Shown here in pieces: positions 25,601 to 37,277 of a stretch of DNA of 64,000 bases; position 1 is the first letter of the stretch; each line of letters opens with the position of its first letter. This stretch comes from Beroe forskalii. Lineage: Eukaryota; Ctenophora; Nuda; Beroida; Beroidae. The position numbers and the translations under genes were made by a program. The notes below the pieces were generated by a model that saw nothing but the letters and a program-made list of their open reading frames with translations, did no database searches and had not been told where the DNA came from. The DNA lies in contig WFMF01000143.1 of NCBI GenBank assembly GCA_011033025.1, forward strand, positions 186,001-250,000, in the 5' to 3' direction.

Positions 25601-26420
25601 AAGGGGGTTTGGATTTTGGAACAAAGCAAGATCGCCTGGAGATGGTCAAAAGCGCTTGAAAGTGATCATGTTTGGAAACAATCAGAGGCCTTAGAAGCGA
25701 TCAGGAGCGCTTTGAAGCGATCAGGGAGCGCTTGGAAGGATCAGAGTGCTTGAAGTAATCAGGAGCGCTTTGAAGCACCAAGAGCGCTAAGAAGCGATCT
25801 GGAGACCTTGGCAACAATCTGCAAAGCTTGGAAGCGATCAAAAGCGCTTGGAACGGGAAGCGATCACGAGCACTTGGAAGTGCTCTGGAGCACTTGCCAC
25901 TTGGAAGCGATCGAGAGCATTTGGTAGCGCCCTGGTGGGCTAAGAGCAATCAGGAGTACTAGGCAGAAACCAGGAGCACCTCGAAGCAAGCAGGCGCGCC
26001 TGTAAGCAATCAGAAAAGCTTGGAAGTGATCTGGGAAGCTTAGAAGTGCGTGTAAGCAATGTGGAGCACTTGGAAGCTATAGCGAGTACTCACTACTTGG
26101 AAGCACTTGGAAGCGACTACACGCGCTTTGAAGTGATCAGGAGGATATGAAACCGATCAGGGGTGCTTGGAAGCAATTAGGAAGAATTCGAGGCAACCAG
26201 GAGTGCTTGGAAACATTTTGGAGGGCTTTGAAGCGATCTGGAGAGCTTGGAAGCTATCTGGAAGTGTTTTGATAGGCTCGGAAGGCTAGGAAGTCATTTG
26301 GAGCACTTGGAAACGATCCAGAGAACTGGGGAACAATCTAGAGAGCTTGGAAGCGAATTGGAGCACATGGAAGCGATTTGGAGAGCTTTAGCGTGATCCG
26401 GTGTGTTTGCAAGTTTAGAA
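22620..26420. repeat. 20-bp satellite array B, inverted halves
   Basis: The monomer is about GCGCTCCTGATTGCTTCCAA (20 bp), tandem from 22.8 to 25.35 kb. From about 25.44 to 26.41 kb the same monomer reads in reverse (GGAAGCAATCAGGAGCGC-like, more diverged). Several blocks of a few hundred bp inside the left half are repeated almost verbatim (23,040-23,460 and 23,680-24,060), which indicates segmental duplication within the array. Open frames rich in KQSGAL or CFQALL are by-products. Confidence 0.85.
22774..22834. repeat. Perfect 30-bp inverted repeat with 1-base spacer
   Basis: GTTATCAGGAGCGCTTTGAA and the ten bases after it (22,774-22,803) are exactly mirrored at 22,805-22,834. It marks a left-hand orientation switch of satellite B. 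Confidence 0.85.
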
Positions 26421-27355
26421 AGCGTTCTATGCACTTATGGCGTTACTGAATTGCTGAGATTCTGTGAAATCATGATGAAGTGCTGAGGCGTATTATGGAG
26501 TGTTAAATGAAGTCCTTTCAAATTGTATTCTAGATACTAAGGACCATTTCTGTGTTGGCACTTGGCGGGCTCATCGTTTGACTTCCTAGGTTATGATCAA
26601 CCAGTTCTATGGACATAACTTACAATTATACTCAGTTTCTGTCTACTGAAGATGTTGGTTCCTACGAAAGATTAGACACAGAAGAGCTTAGCTCTTATGC
26701 TGCCTCAAGAGGAAGCGATGTGTTTTTGAATCTTGTTTGCTATGAAGGGTTCTGTTACATTGTGCGTTTGGAAGCATTCAAGTCGCTCGATCTTTCTGTT
26801 CACCTGACAGTTTTGATTTTCAGCTGCTTGCTTCTCAGATCATGACTCTGTAGTAAAAGACAAATTAATAACTGGCAACTGCCATGGAATCACGCATTGT
26901 GAGGCTCCCATGGAGAATGTTTTATACAAATCTTATAAACTTTGACTTCGGTTAGCAGATGGCCCAAAAAAACATATTTTGCCATACTCAATAAGCCTGA
27001 ATTTGTAACCTCATATTTGTGCAATAATGGGCTATGTTGACTTAGACCATATGAAACAGGCAAATTCTTATATGTAATTCTCAGAAAAAAATGGGCCATG
27101 TTAACTTAGCCCACATGAAAAATGACAATGTTTCATTAAAAAGCGGGCTATGTAAGATGGCCCAAATTCTGGCCTGGAATGACTAAGATTTTGTGGTGGT
27201 CTAAGTAAGATGGCCCAGTATTTACTAGAAATTTCAGTATGATCCCGAGCTAAGTTATTTAGCCCGTTCTTGCATTACAGATTTTAAATATCATGATAGT
27301 CCATGTTTCATAGCCCGTTCTTGCATTTTGAAAAATTTGAAAAATTTTTCAAAAA
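26420..27355. repeat. Non-satellite spacer with right cluster of GGGCYATGTT motifs
   Basis: 26,420-26,900 shows no gene I can support; the frame at 26,609-26,845 has no recognisable domain. 26,940-27,330 repeats GGGCTATGTTGACTTAGACC, GGGCCATGTTAACTTAGCCC and related motifs, matching the cluster at 22.4 kb. Confidence 0.5.
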
Positions 27356-27359
27356 AGTC

Positions 27360-28935
27360 TCAGATTCCAGGCTGCGACGTTTGATCCCAAGGTACGACAT
27401 TTGATCTCAGGGTACGACATTTGATCTCAAGGTACGACATTTGATCTCTAAGTATAGAAATTGATTCCAGGCTGCGACGTTTGATCCCAAGGTACGACAT
27501 TTGATCTCCAGGTACGACATTTGATCTCAGGGTACGACATTTGATCTCAAGGTACGACATTTGATCTCTCAGTATAGAAATTGAATCCGGGCTGCGACGT
27601 TTGATCCCAAGGTACGACATTTGATCTCAGGGTACAACATTTGATCTCAAGGTACGAAATTTGATCTCTAAGTATAGAAATTGATTCCAGGCTGCGACGT
27701 TTGATCCCAAGGTACGACATTTGATCTCAGGGTACGACATTTGATCCCAAGGTACGACATTTGATCTCAGGGTACGACATTTGATCTCAGGGTACGACAT
27801 TTGATCTCTAAGTATAGAAATTGATTCCAGGCTGCGACGTTTGATCCCAAGGTACGACATTTGATCTCAGGGTACGACATTTGATCTCTAAGTATAGAAA
27901 TTGATTCCAGGCTGCGACATTTGATCTCAAGGTACGACATTTGATCTCAAGGTACGACATTTGATCTCAGGGTACGACATTTGATCTCTAAGTATAGAAA
28001 TTGATTCCAGGCTGCGACATTTGATCCCAAGGTACGACATTTAATCTCAGGGTACGACATTTGATCTCAGGGTACGACATTTGATCTCTAAGTATAGAAA
28101 TTGATTCCAGGCTGCGACATTTAATCCCAAGTACGACTTTTGATCTCAGGGTAAGAAATTTGATCTCAAGGTATAGAAATTTGATCCTCAAGGTACAACA
28201 TTTGATCTCAGGGTACGACATTTGATCTCTAAGTATAGAAATTGATTCCAGGCTGCGACGTTTGATCTCAAGGTACGACATTTGATCTCAAGGTACGACA
28301 TTTGATCTCAAGGTACGACGTTTGATCCTAAGGTACGACATTTGATCTCAGGGTACGACATTTGATCTCAAGGTACGACGTTTGATTTCTTAGTATATTC
28401 AGGCTGCGACGTTTGATCTCAAGGTACGACATTTGATCTCAAGGTACGACATTTGATCTCAAGGTACGACGTTTGATCCTAAGGTACGACATTTGATCTC
28501 AGGGTACGACATTTGATCTCAAGGTACGACATTTCATTTCTTAGTATCACAACCTATTCCAGGCTGCGACGTTTGATCTCAGGGTACGACATTTGATCTC
28601 AGGGTACGACATTTGATCTCTAAGTATAGAACTTGATTCCCGGCTGAGACGTTTGATCTCAAGGTACGACATTTGATCTCAAGATACGACATTTGATCTC
28701 AGGGTACGACATTTGATCTCAAGGTACGACATTTGATCTCTAAGTATGACAACCTATTCCAGGCTGCGACGTTTGATCTCAGGGTACGACATTTGATCTC
28801 AGGGTACGACATTTGATCTTTAAGTATAGAAATTGATTCCTGGCTGCGAAGTTTGATCTCAAGGTATGACATTTGATCTCAAGGTACGACATTTGATCTC
28901 GAGGTACGACATTTGATCCCTAAGTATAGAAATTG
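27360..28935. repeat. Array A, right block, first part
   Basis: Same 20-bp monomers as the left block and in the same orientation (GGTACGACATTTGATCTCAA on the plus strand). It starts abruptly after a short A/T-rich segment at 27,330-27,360. Confidence 0.9.
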
Positions 28936-31900
28936 TCGTACCTTGAGATCAAATGTCGTACCCTGAGATCAAATGTCGCACCTTGGGATCAAACGTCGCA
29001 GCCTGGAATCAATTTCTATACTTAGAGATCAAATGTCGTACCTTGAGATCAAATGTCGTACCTTGGGATCAAACGTCGCAACCTGGAATGAATTTTTATA
29101 CTTAGAGATCAAATGTCGCACCCTGAGATCAAATGTCGTACCCTGAGATCAAATGTCGTACCTTGGGATCAAACGTCGTACCTTGGGATCAAACGTCGCA
29201 ACCTGGAATCATTTTCTATACTTAGAGATCAAATGTCGTACCCTGAGATCAAATGTCGTACCTTGGGATCAAACGTCGCAGTCTGGAATCAATTTCTATA
29301 CTTAGAGATCAAATGTCGTACCCTGAGATCAAATGTCGTACCTTGAGATCAAACGTCGCAGCCTGGAATCAATTTCTATACTTAGAGATCAAATGTCGTA
29401 CCCTGAGATCAAATGTCGTACCCTGAGATCAAATGTCGTACCTTGGGATCAAACGTCGCAGCCTGGAATCAATTTCTATACTTAGAGATCAAATGTCGTA
29501 CCCTGAGATCAAATGTCGTACCTTGGGATCAAACGTCGCAGCCTGGAATCAATTTCTATACTTAGAGATCAAATGTCGCACCCTGAGATCAAATGTCGTA
29601 CCCTGAGATCAAATGTCGTACCCTGAGATCAAATGTCGTACCTCGAGATCAAATGTCGTACCTTTGGGATCAAACGTCGCAACCTGGAATCAATTTTTAT
29701 ACTTAGAGATCAAATGTCGCACCCTGAGATCAAATGTCGTACCTGGAGATCAAATGTCGTACCTTGGGATCAAACGTCGCAACCTGGAATCAATTTCTAT
29801 ACTTAGAGATCAAATGTCGTACCCTGAGATCAAATGTCGTACCCTGAGATCAAATGTCGTACCTTGGGATCAAACGTCGCAGTCTGGAATCAATTTCTAT
29901 ACTTAGAGATCAAATGTCGTACCCTGAGATCAAATGTCGTACCTTGGGATCAAACGTCGCAGTCTGGAATCAATTTCTATACTTAGAGATCAAATGTCGT
30001 ACCCTGAGATCAAATGTCGTACCCTGAGATCAAATGTCGTACCTTGGGATCAAACGTCGCAGCCTGGAATCAATTTCTATACTTAGAGATCAAATGTCGT
30101 ACCCTGAGATCAAATGTCGTACCTTGGGATCAAACGTCGCAGCCTGGAATCAATTTCTATACTTAGAGATCAAATGTCGCACCCTGAGATCAAATGTCGT
30201 ACCCTGAGATCAAATGTCGTACCCTGAGATCAAATGTCGTACCTTGGGATCAAACGTCGCAGCCTGGAATCAATTTTTATACTTAGAGATCAAATGTCGC
30301 ACCCTGAGATCAAATGTCGTACCCTGAGATCAAATGTCGTACCTTGGGATCAAACGTCGCAGTCTGGAATCAATTTCTATACTTAGAGATCAAATGTCGT
30401 ACCCTGAGATCAAATGTCGTACCTTGGGATCAAACGTCGCAGTCTGGAATCAATTTCTATACTTAGAGATCAAATGTCGTACCCTGAGATCAAATGTCGT
30501 ACCCTGAGATCAAATGTCGTACCTTGGGATCAAACGTCGCAGCATGGAATCAATTTCTATACTTAGAGATCAAATGTCGCACCCTGAGATCAAATGTCGT
30601 ACCCTGAGATCAAATGTCGTACCTGGAGATCAAATGTCGTACCTTGGGATCAAACGTCGCAGTCTGGAATCAATTTCTATACTTAGAGATCAAATGTCGT
30701 ACCCTGAGATCAAATGTCGTACCTTGGGATCAAACGTCGCAGTCTGGAATCAATTTCTATACTTAGAGATCAAATGTCGTACCCTGAGATCAAATGTCGT
30801 ACCCTGAGATCAAATGTCGTACCTTGGGATCAAACGTCGCAGCCTGGAATCAATTTCTATACTTAGAGATCAAATGTCGTACCCTGAGATCAAATGTCGT
30901 ACCCTGAGATCAAATGTCGTACCTTGGGATCAAACGTCGCAGTCTGGAATCAATTTCTATACTTAGAGATCAAATGTCGTACCCTGAGATCAAATGTCGT
31001 ACCTTGGGATCAAACGTCGCAGCCTGGAATCAATTTCTATACTTAGAGATCAAATGTCGTATCGTGAGATCAATTGTCGTACCTTGGGATCAAACGTCGC
31101 AGCCTGGAATCGGTTGTTATACAAAGAGATCAAATGTCGTACCATGAGATCAAATGTCGTACCTGGAGATCAAATGTCTCACCTTGAGATCAAACGTCGC
31201 AGCCGGGAATAGGTTGTCATACTTAGAGATCAAATGTCGTATCTTGAGATCAAATGTCGTACCCTGAGATCAAATGTCGTACCCTGAGATCAAATGTCGT
31301 ACCCTGAGATCAAATGCCGTACCTTGAGATCAAATGTCGTACCCTGAGATCAAATTTCGTACCCTGAGATCAAATGTCGTACCCTGAGATCAAACGTCGT
31401 ACTTTGGGATCAAACGTCGCCTTCTGGAATCGATTTCTTTACTTAGAGATCAAATGTCGTACCCTGAGATCAAATGTCGTACCTTGGGATCAAACGTCGC
31501 AGCCTGGAATCAATTTCTATACTTAGAGATCAAATGTCGTACCCTGAGATCAAATGTCGTACCTTGGGATCAAACGTCGCAGCCTGGAGTCAGTTTCTAT
31601 ACTTAGAGATCAAATGTTGCACCTTGAGATCAAATGTCGTACCTTGAGATCAAACGTCGCAGCCTGGAATCAATTTCTATACTTAGAGATCAAATGTCGT
31701 ACCCTGAGATCAAATGTCGTACCCTGAGATCAAACGTCGCAGCCTGGAATAGGTTGTCATACTTAGAGATCAAATGTCGTACCTTGAGATCAAATGTCGT
31801 ACCCTGAGATCAAATGTCGTACCTTGGGATCAAACGTCGTACCTTGGGATCAAACGTCGCAGCCTGGAATCAATTTCTATACTTAGAGATCAAATGTCGT

Positions 31901-32270
31901 ACCCTGAGATCAAATGTCGTACCTTGGGATCAAACGTCGCAGCCTGGAGTCAGTTTCTATACTTAGAGATCAAATGTTGCACCTTGAGATCAAATGTCGT
32001 ACCTTGAGATCAAACGTCGCAGCCTGGAATCAATTTCTATACTTAGAGATCAAATGTCGTACCCTGAGATCAAATGTCGTACCCTGAGATCAAACGTCGC
32101 AGCCTGGAATAGGTTGTCATACCTAGAGATCAAATGTCGTACCTTGAGATCAAATGTCGTACCCTGAGATTAAATGTCGTACCTTGGGATCAAACGTCGT
32201 ACCTTGGGATCAAACGTCGCAGCCTGGCATCAATTTTTCTTATTAGAGATCAAATGTCGTACCTTGAGAT
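28935..32270. repeat. Array A, right block, reversed part
   Basis: At about 28,935 the orientation flips in the middle of a monomer (GAAATTGTCGTACCTTGAG) and the array continues as GAGATCAAATGTCGTACC to about 32,270. The ~80-bp higher-order unit is very regular here, more so than in the left block, suggesting recent homogenisation. Frames rich in SYLGIKRRSLESISILRDQ are by-products. Confidence 0.9.
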
Positions 32271-32594
32271 CAAATGTCGCACCTTCGAGGTGAAACGTCG
32301 TACCTTTGAGATCAAATGTCGCTTCTTCGATAAACGGTGAGATCAAACGTCGCAGTTTCTGAGATGAAATGTCGCAGTCTCGAATCTATATAGAGATGAA
32401 ATGTTGCGTTTTGAGATCAAATGTCGCACTCCTTCAAAATATGGAGATCAATTGTCCTGAATCGCGACATTTCACCTCCTTAAATTGTACATTGGAATGT
32501 GTATAAAATACCTGAGATCAATTGTCGTGAGATCAAATGTCGTGGGATCAATTGTCGCGAGATCAAATGTCGTGGGATCAAATGTCGTACGTCC
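32180..32594 (-). repeat. Right terminal inverted repeat of the 21-kb structure
   Basis: Reverse complement of 11,535-11,950. It ends GTGGGATCAAATGTCGTACGTCC at 32,594, then a T-run. The two arms differ at only scattered positions in the non-repetitive part. Confidence 0.75.
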
Positions 32595-33070
32595 TTTTTT
32601 TGCGGTGTGTTTGCCAAGTCCCTATCTATTTTATTCTTCTACTCTCTGTCCAATGTGCCATTCAAAGTGCATTTTCATCCATTACAGAAAGAAAGAAAGA
32701 TGACGAAGATTGGATCGATACAACGATGAAATTCTTACTATAACGATGCCTGTATCGTTAATCAGAGGACCTCAGCTGGTAGGGGCTCTGTTGTGAGCTT
32801 CTGAAGAGCGATGGTTGTAAAGGTAATTTGACTTATGAAATCTCCTGTCACGCACATAATTTTTAACATTTATTGCAATTTAATCGGAATAAGACTATTG
32901 ATTAGTACCATATTGGACTTCGTCTTTGAATCACTGTGCAAGTGATCACTTGAATTATTCCGAAGTTGTTTCGTAATAAGTCTCGTTATATTGTTATCAG
33001 TTTCTTCTGGGAGCTTAGTGATCATCATATATTAAGAATGATAGAAATTATCAAATTATAATGCCTTCAG

Positions 33071-33181
33071 GAGCTGGCAGAAGCGACCAACCCAGATATC
33101 ACTCTGTTACGCACAGCACACGACGAAGAGGTACACGAAGTGGTCCTACTCAGTTCAGTAGCTACCATAATGAGAGATTGA
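33071..33181 (+). CDS. Candidate terminal exon, unrecognised
   Basis: After a good acceptor (TGCCTTCAG at 33,062-33,070) a 36-codon frame begins ELAEATNPDITLLRTAHDEE and ends with TGA at 33,179-33,181. Composition is protein-like but short, and no family comes to mind. A second candidate acceptor at 32,687 (CATTACAG) opens a frame KKDDEDWIDTTMKFLL ending at TAA near 32,742. Neither is linked to any other exon, so both may be chance. Confidence 0.2.
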   Translation, partial: ELAEATNPDITLLRTAHDEEVHEVVLLSSVATIMRD

Positions 33182-33927
33182 GAGACTACAATCACATCGT
33201 GAACTTGAAAACGTTTGAATGGTACGAGAAAGTTAAAAATCAGAAGCTTTCGAAAATCATATGGTTATTGTCGTCAGCTGAGTATGAATGTATGAAGGGT
33301 GCTAATAATGACTGACGATGAATTGAATGAACGATTGGTTTAGAAATATATTGTTGCCTAATGCTTCGAGAACAAAGTATTGAACTGTTGTGTGGCATCT
33401 TTAATTACATCTTGACTGACGTTTGTTTGCGTTTCAAAATACTCAAGTCAAATTTGTCGCCATTTAGTCCGACCTTACGAGGCTTCGGCTACACTTTCGA
33501 CGTATTTTATGAAACCCCATTTGTACTCAGGCTCGACGCTTGAATATATGAGCTAGTAATAAGAGATAAAGTTTTAAATGATAGAATACTTGTTAAAGTC
33601 CTTTATGTGGACTGTGGGGATGAGTGTGATTTCAACTAGCTATTGAAATCTTGAAATGTGAAACATCGTGGTTAGCTTGTTACTTTTATTGTGCAGTCAG
33701 TTCCACGCTGCTATTAGTATTTCATTCATTGTTAAACATGTCTATCGAAATATTGATTGTTCAAATTCAAATGTTAATTGAGATCTTTAAAAACTTTTCA
33801 AAGAAGTTAAGTTTATTACTTTATTATTATCACAAATAATTTAATCATTTTTGGTACTCATTTCTGCGAAAATTTATTATGAGAACAGTTCTAATAATGT
33901 ATATGTCCTATTGCTTGGGCAAGTGTG

Positions 33928-34105
33928 CAGGGGCGTAACCAGATTTTTAAAAAGGAGGCGGCAAGTTACATTCACAACCTGTGGAATGTTTTATTTTGCT
34001 TGACTCAAAGCTCTCATTTTAACAAAATTAATAAAATTTTCATATTGTCTGTCCAACAAGGGGGAGGCAGCCGCCTGTGTCACCTTCCCCCTGGTTACGC
34101 CCCTG
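33928..34105. mobile_element. hAT-type MITE, 178 bp, 8-bp target duplication
   Basis: Terminal inverted repeats CAGGGGCGTAACCAG and CTGGTTACGCCCCTG bound 178 bp. The element is flanked on both sides by the direct repeat CAAGTGTG (33,920-33,927 and 34,106-34,113). An 8-bp duplication and a terminus starting CAGGGG are characteristic of hAT elements. No coding capacity. Confidence 0.85.
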
Positions 34106-34539
34106 CAAGTGTGCCTAGAGCGGGGTTTTCCTTACCTGAGCTATCAATAAATTACCCCAGGTATAACTTCAACTATTACGGTCAGTGCTATCGATCAAGC
34201 AATAGCTCGAATCTGGTAATTAAATTAGAGGTATTACCCGGGCAATTGTTCGAGCAAGGGAAAGTAATAACGCTTTCCCGAGCTATTGTTCAAGCAATTG
34301 CTCCTTGAAATCCTGTTGAAAGCAGGCTTTGAAAATTCTGTGCAAAAAACGGTTTAAAAAGGGCGATAAAAAGAAAATGAATCGGCTAGATTTAAATTTA
34401 ATGGCCATTTAGTTTTAAGATTTCGTTGAATCTTCACCTTTCTTCATTCATCTATTTTCATTTACAATTTTCTTTTTATCCCAGATTTTCTATTTTTTTC
34501 TTTTCTTATTTCTCCTTTTGTTCTTTTCTTATCCTTTCG

Positions 34540-34655
34540 TTTTAATTCGTCTTATTAAATTTGTCTTATTTAATTTGTCTTATTTAATTTGTCTTATTTA
34601 ATTTGTCTTATTTAATTTGTCTTATTTAATTTGTCTTATTTAATTTTTCAAATTA
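34540..34655. repeat. 14-bp microsatellite (TCTTATTTAATTTG)n
   Basis: About seven near-perfect copies of a 14-bp unit; the surrounding 150 bp is also T-rich. Confidence 0.85.
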
Positions 34656-34897
34656 TTTTTTTTGTTGAAATTTCAATTTTTTGCCAGCGCGGTAAATTAG
34701 CCAATATTTTATTTTTTATGGAATGCGCGAAAAACTATTTATTGACGATGTTGCGCGCACGCGAAAACACGTTGGCGCGGCGTACCTGGTACACGAAAAA
34801 TTTTAAAAAACATGTTGGCGTACATGAAACACCATAGTCACATCACGATTTATAGTTAAACTTAAACAGAGGTCGACGGGCGATGTCCTTCCCTTTC

Positions 34898-35140
34898 TTC
34901 GGTACGTCTCCCATGTAAACGGGAGCCTTCATTATCTATGACAATGACGTCACTCAGAAAAATATAGTGAAGCGCACCTAGCGCTTTAAGCATAAGGGTT
35001 AGGGTTCTGATTAGGGTCAGGATTTGTTAGGGTTAGGATTAAGGTTAGGGTTTTGGTTAGGGCAATGGTTAGGTTTAGGATACAGAAAAATTGACGTTTA
35101 GATCTGTGACGTCACTCAGAGCCGTTTATATGGGAGAGAT
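34898..35140. mobile_element. MITE copy 1 with GGTA-TCTCCCAT termini and TTAGGG-like interior
   Basis: It begins GGTACGTCTCCCATGTAAACGG and ends with the complement CCGTTTATATGGGAGAGATACC. The interior holds TGACGTCACTCAG on both sides of a run of degenerate GGTTAGGGTT. A second copy lies at 35,577-35,820. Confidence 0.65.
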
Positions 35141-35575
35141 ACCCTTTCTTCTGACTTGTTGTTGGACAAGGCGCAAAGTCGTAGGATGTTACCCTACCCT
35201 CGCGCGCGCGGCGCTTGTCAGACGTTGTCTGACCCCTTAGCCTTCGGCGGGCGCGCGCGCGAAGCGCGCGCGTCCGCCGAAGGCGGAAATAATGGTCACT
35301 GAAATAATGGTCACTGAAATAATGGTCAGACAACGTCTGACAACAAATAATGGTCACTGAAATAATGGTCACTGAAATAATGGTCAGACAACGTCTGACA
35401 ACGCGGCGCAACGTTCCACATTTGGACGTCACTTTGCGCCTTGTCCAACAACAAGTCAGAAGAAAGGGACGGACATCGCCCGTCGAGGCGCAAAGTGACG
35501 TCCAAATGTGGAACGTTGCGCCGCGCGAGGGTAGGGTAACATCCTACGAAAACAGAGGACGCATGATGTGAAACA
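35140..35575. repeat. Foldback segment between the two MITE copies
   Basis: CTTCTGACTTGTTGTTGGAC at about 35,149 is mirrored near 35,466, and ACCCTACCCTCGCGCG near 35,191 is mirrored near 35,540. The middle has the direct repeat AATAATGGTCACTG several times and a GC palindrome, CCTTCGGCGGGCGCGCGCGC followed by its complement. Open frames on both strands follow from the symmetry. Confidence 0.65.
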
Positions 35576-35576
35576 T

Positions 35577-35820
35577 CGGTAGGTCTCCCATATAAACGGG
35601 AGCCTTCATTATCTATGACAATGACGTCACTCAGAAAAATATAATTAAGCGCACCTAGCGCTTTAAGGACTTGGGTTAGGGTCAGGATTAGGGTCAAGAT
35701 TTGTTAGGGTTAGGGTTAGGTTTAAGGTTAGGGTTTTGGTTAGGGTTATGGTTAGGATACAGAAAAATTGACGTTTAGATCTGTGACGTCACTCAGAGCC
35801 GTTTATATGGGAGAGATACC
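35577..35820. mobile_element. MITE copy 2 with GGTA-TCTCCCAT termini and TTAGGG-like interior
   Basis: A second copy of the 34.9-kb element in the same orientation, with TCTCCCATATAAACGG at the start and its complement at the end. The TTAGGG-like middle differs in copy number. It is degenerate and interstitial, so it is not evidence of a chromosome end. Confidence 0.65.
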
Positions 35821-37277
35821 GAAACATCATCATGTCACGATTATAGTTGGGGTCTTTAACAATCGCCTATAATTACGGTGACAGTTTGAACAGCAGTTTT
35901 AATTTTTATGTAAATACGTATAAATAACAATAACATGTCTGTTTCCTGTAGCTGCGCAAACTTACGTGTTAGTTACGTCGCGCGCACAAAACTGCATTTT
36001 GAACTGCCATTCCCCTAACCAGGGGCTTGCCGCGCCGCGCACTCCGTGCGCGTAACCAGGGTCCTGGTTAAAGGGCAAGAACTGCCACTGTAAAAACCTG
36101 TCGTCTTTTGAAGAACTATATAGAAGAGAAACAAGATAGCTTCAAAAAAGTGTAATATACTTATGAGGGGCGCCCATGGAATGGTTATTTACAGGGAATC
36201 TAATTCAAACAAAATTAGTAATAGTACCATTTTGATGTGTTCTAATTCCAAATCCAGTTGCTATCAATTAAAGCTAAGCATGCAAAATAATGTAAACCAG
36301 TGTCATGAACATATTGTAGTGGTTAAAACTGTTCGTTCCTAGTCTGATCACATCCAACCAACCAACTGAAAGTATGACCCACCGCAGCAGTCCCAATACG
36401 TTATGTTCGAATCATCAAATTTAATGGTCGATTGTAGTCGGGGCATTATTCAAATCCGCCGGGTAAGTCACGTGATCATCGTCACAGAGTCCAAAGTAAG
36501 CACCCAACGAGAATCTAAAATTATCAATTAATGCACGAAATGTTAACTTAAACTGCATCCATAAGATTGATGAGACTTAAGAAATAAGTTAGATGTCTGA
36601 GTGTTTGACACGACTTCTACCCTTGTTGACGGAATTCCGAGTGAAGGGATAGAAAAAGACAACACTCCCAGTGCTTTAAATAACGCGCCATTGTTTGGAC
36701 TTCATGTGTCAAAATAGAAAGACAGGGCAAGGCCGGCCAATTTCAACCTAATAACACTCAAACTTAGAGTTAGAGTGAATTTGGTGGAATTGGTAACAGA
36801 CCGAGCATTAATCTAATCAACCAACTCCATACTGCTACGAATTATGAATCAGTCACAGTTTGATATAACATCAATAAAATACTTTGGGAAACATATCTAA
36901 CTCATGGATTTTAGTTTCATTTTAAAAACCACCATACCGGGCCGCCGAGCCTCATAAGCTGGCTTCAAAAGAGACTTGGAGAGATGAATTCTGCTTTCTT
37001 CACATCGCAATTAATCACTGAGATCTTCTTTTCTTTGATCCGGGGCCGCGTGTCACTAGACACTGAGTGTGTCACGTGCTGTTAACGTGTTACCACGTGA
37101 CACGCATGCCCCCTTGGAAACGCACGTCTTCACGCGCTGCACGTGACAATGACGTCACATGTGCACAGTGCACGAGCAGTAAAACTCTGTGAGTTTTCCT
37201 TTTAGCGGGGTATTCCTCTGTAAAAAGAAGTATTTGTAGCGTGATCGGTTGCGCTGTACCGCCCCAGCTCTCCAGCA
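35820..37277. other. Intergenic, downstream of UPF1, with CACGTG/TGACGTCA cluster
   Basis: No gene seen. The last 250 bp before the UPF1 stop codon hold several CACGTG boxes (about 37,074, 37,094 and 37,140) and one TGACGTCA near 37,150. On the minus strand this is the UPF1 3' untranslated region and downstream flank. No clear polyadenylation signal was found. Confidence 0.4.

Larger units (their letters stand above)
11535..32594. mobile_element. ~21-kb composite element with satellite-bearing terminal inverted repeats
   Basis: The left end (from 11,535, starting GGACGTACGACATTTG) and the right end (to 32,594) are reverse complements at high identity for over 400 bp, including a non-repetitive stretch with TATTTTATACACATTC, CTCCATATTTTGAAGGAG and CACCGTTTATCGA. 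Both ends then run into long arrays of the same 20-bp repeat in opposite orientation. Inside are a second 20-bp satellite (22.6-26.4 kb) and a frame-broken gypsy-like pol (about 19.7-22.2 kb). No target duplication is visible: the left flank is CTGTAGAG and the right flank is a T-run. No transposase is recognised. It could be a giant non-autonomous transposon, or an inverted duplication that later collected repeats. Confidence 0.55.

Noticed and set aside
11535..32594. CRISPR array interpretation of the regular 20-bp repeats
   Set aside because: The repeats are directly adjacent with no unique spacers, and the genome is an intron-bearing eukaryote.
11535..32594. Maverick/Polinton identity for the 21-kb structure
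   Set aside because: Size and long inverted ends fit, but no polymerase B, integrase, packaging ATPase or capsid-like frame is visible; the only pol-like remnant is gypsy-type.
35000..35760. Chromosome end, from TTAGGG-like repeats
   Set aside because: Tracts are short, degenerate, internal to two MITE copies, and followed by genes.
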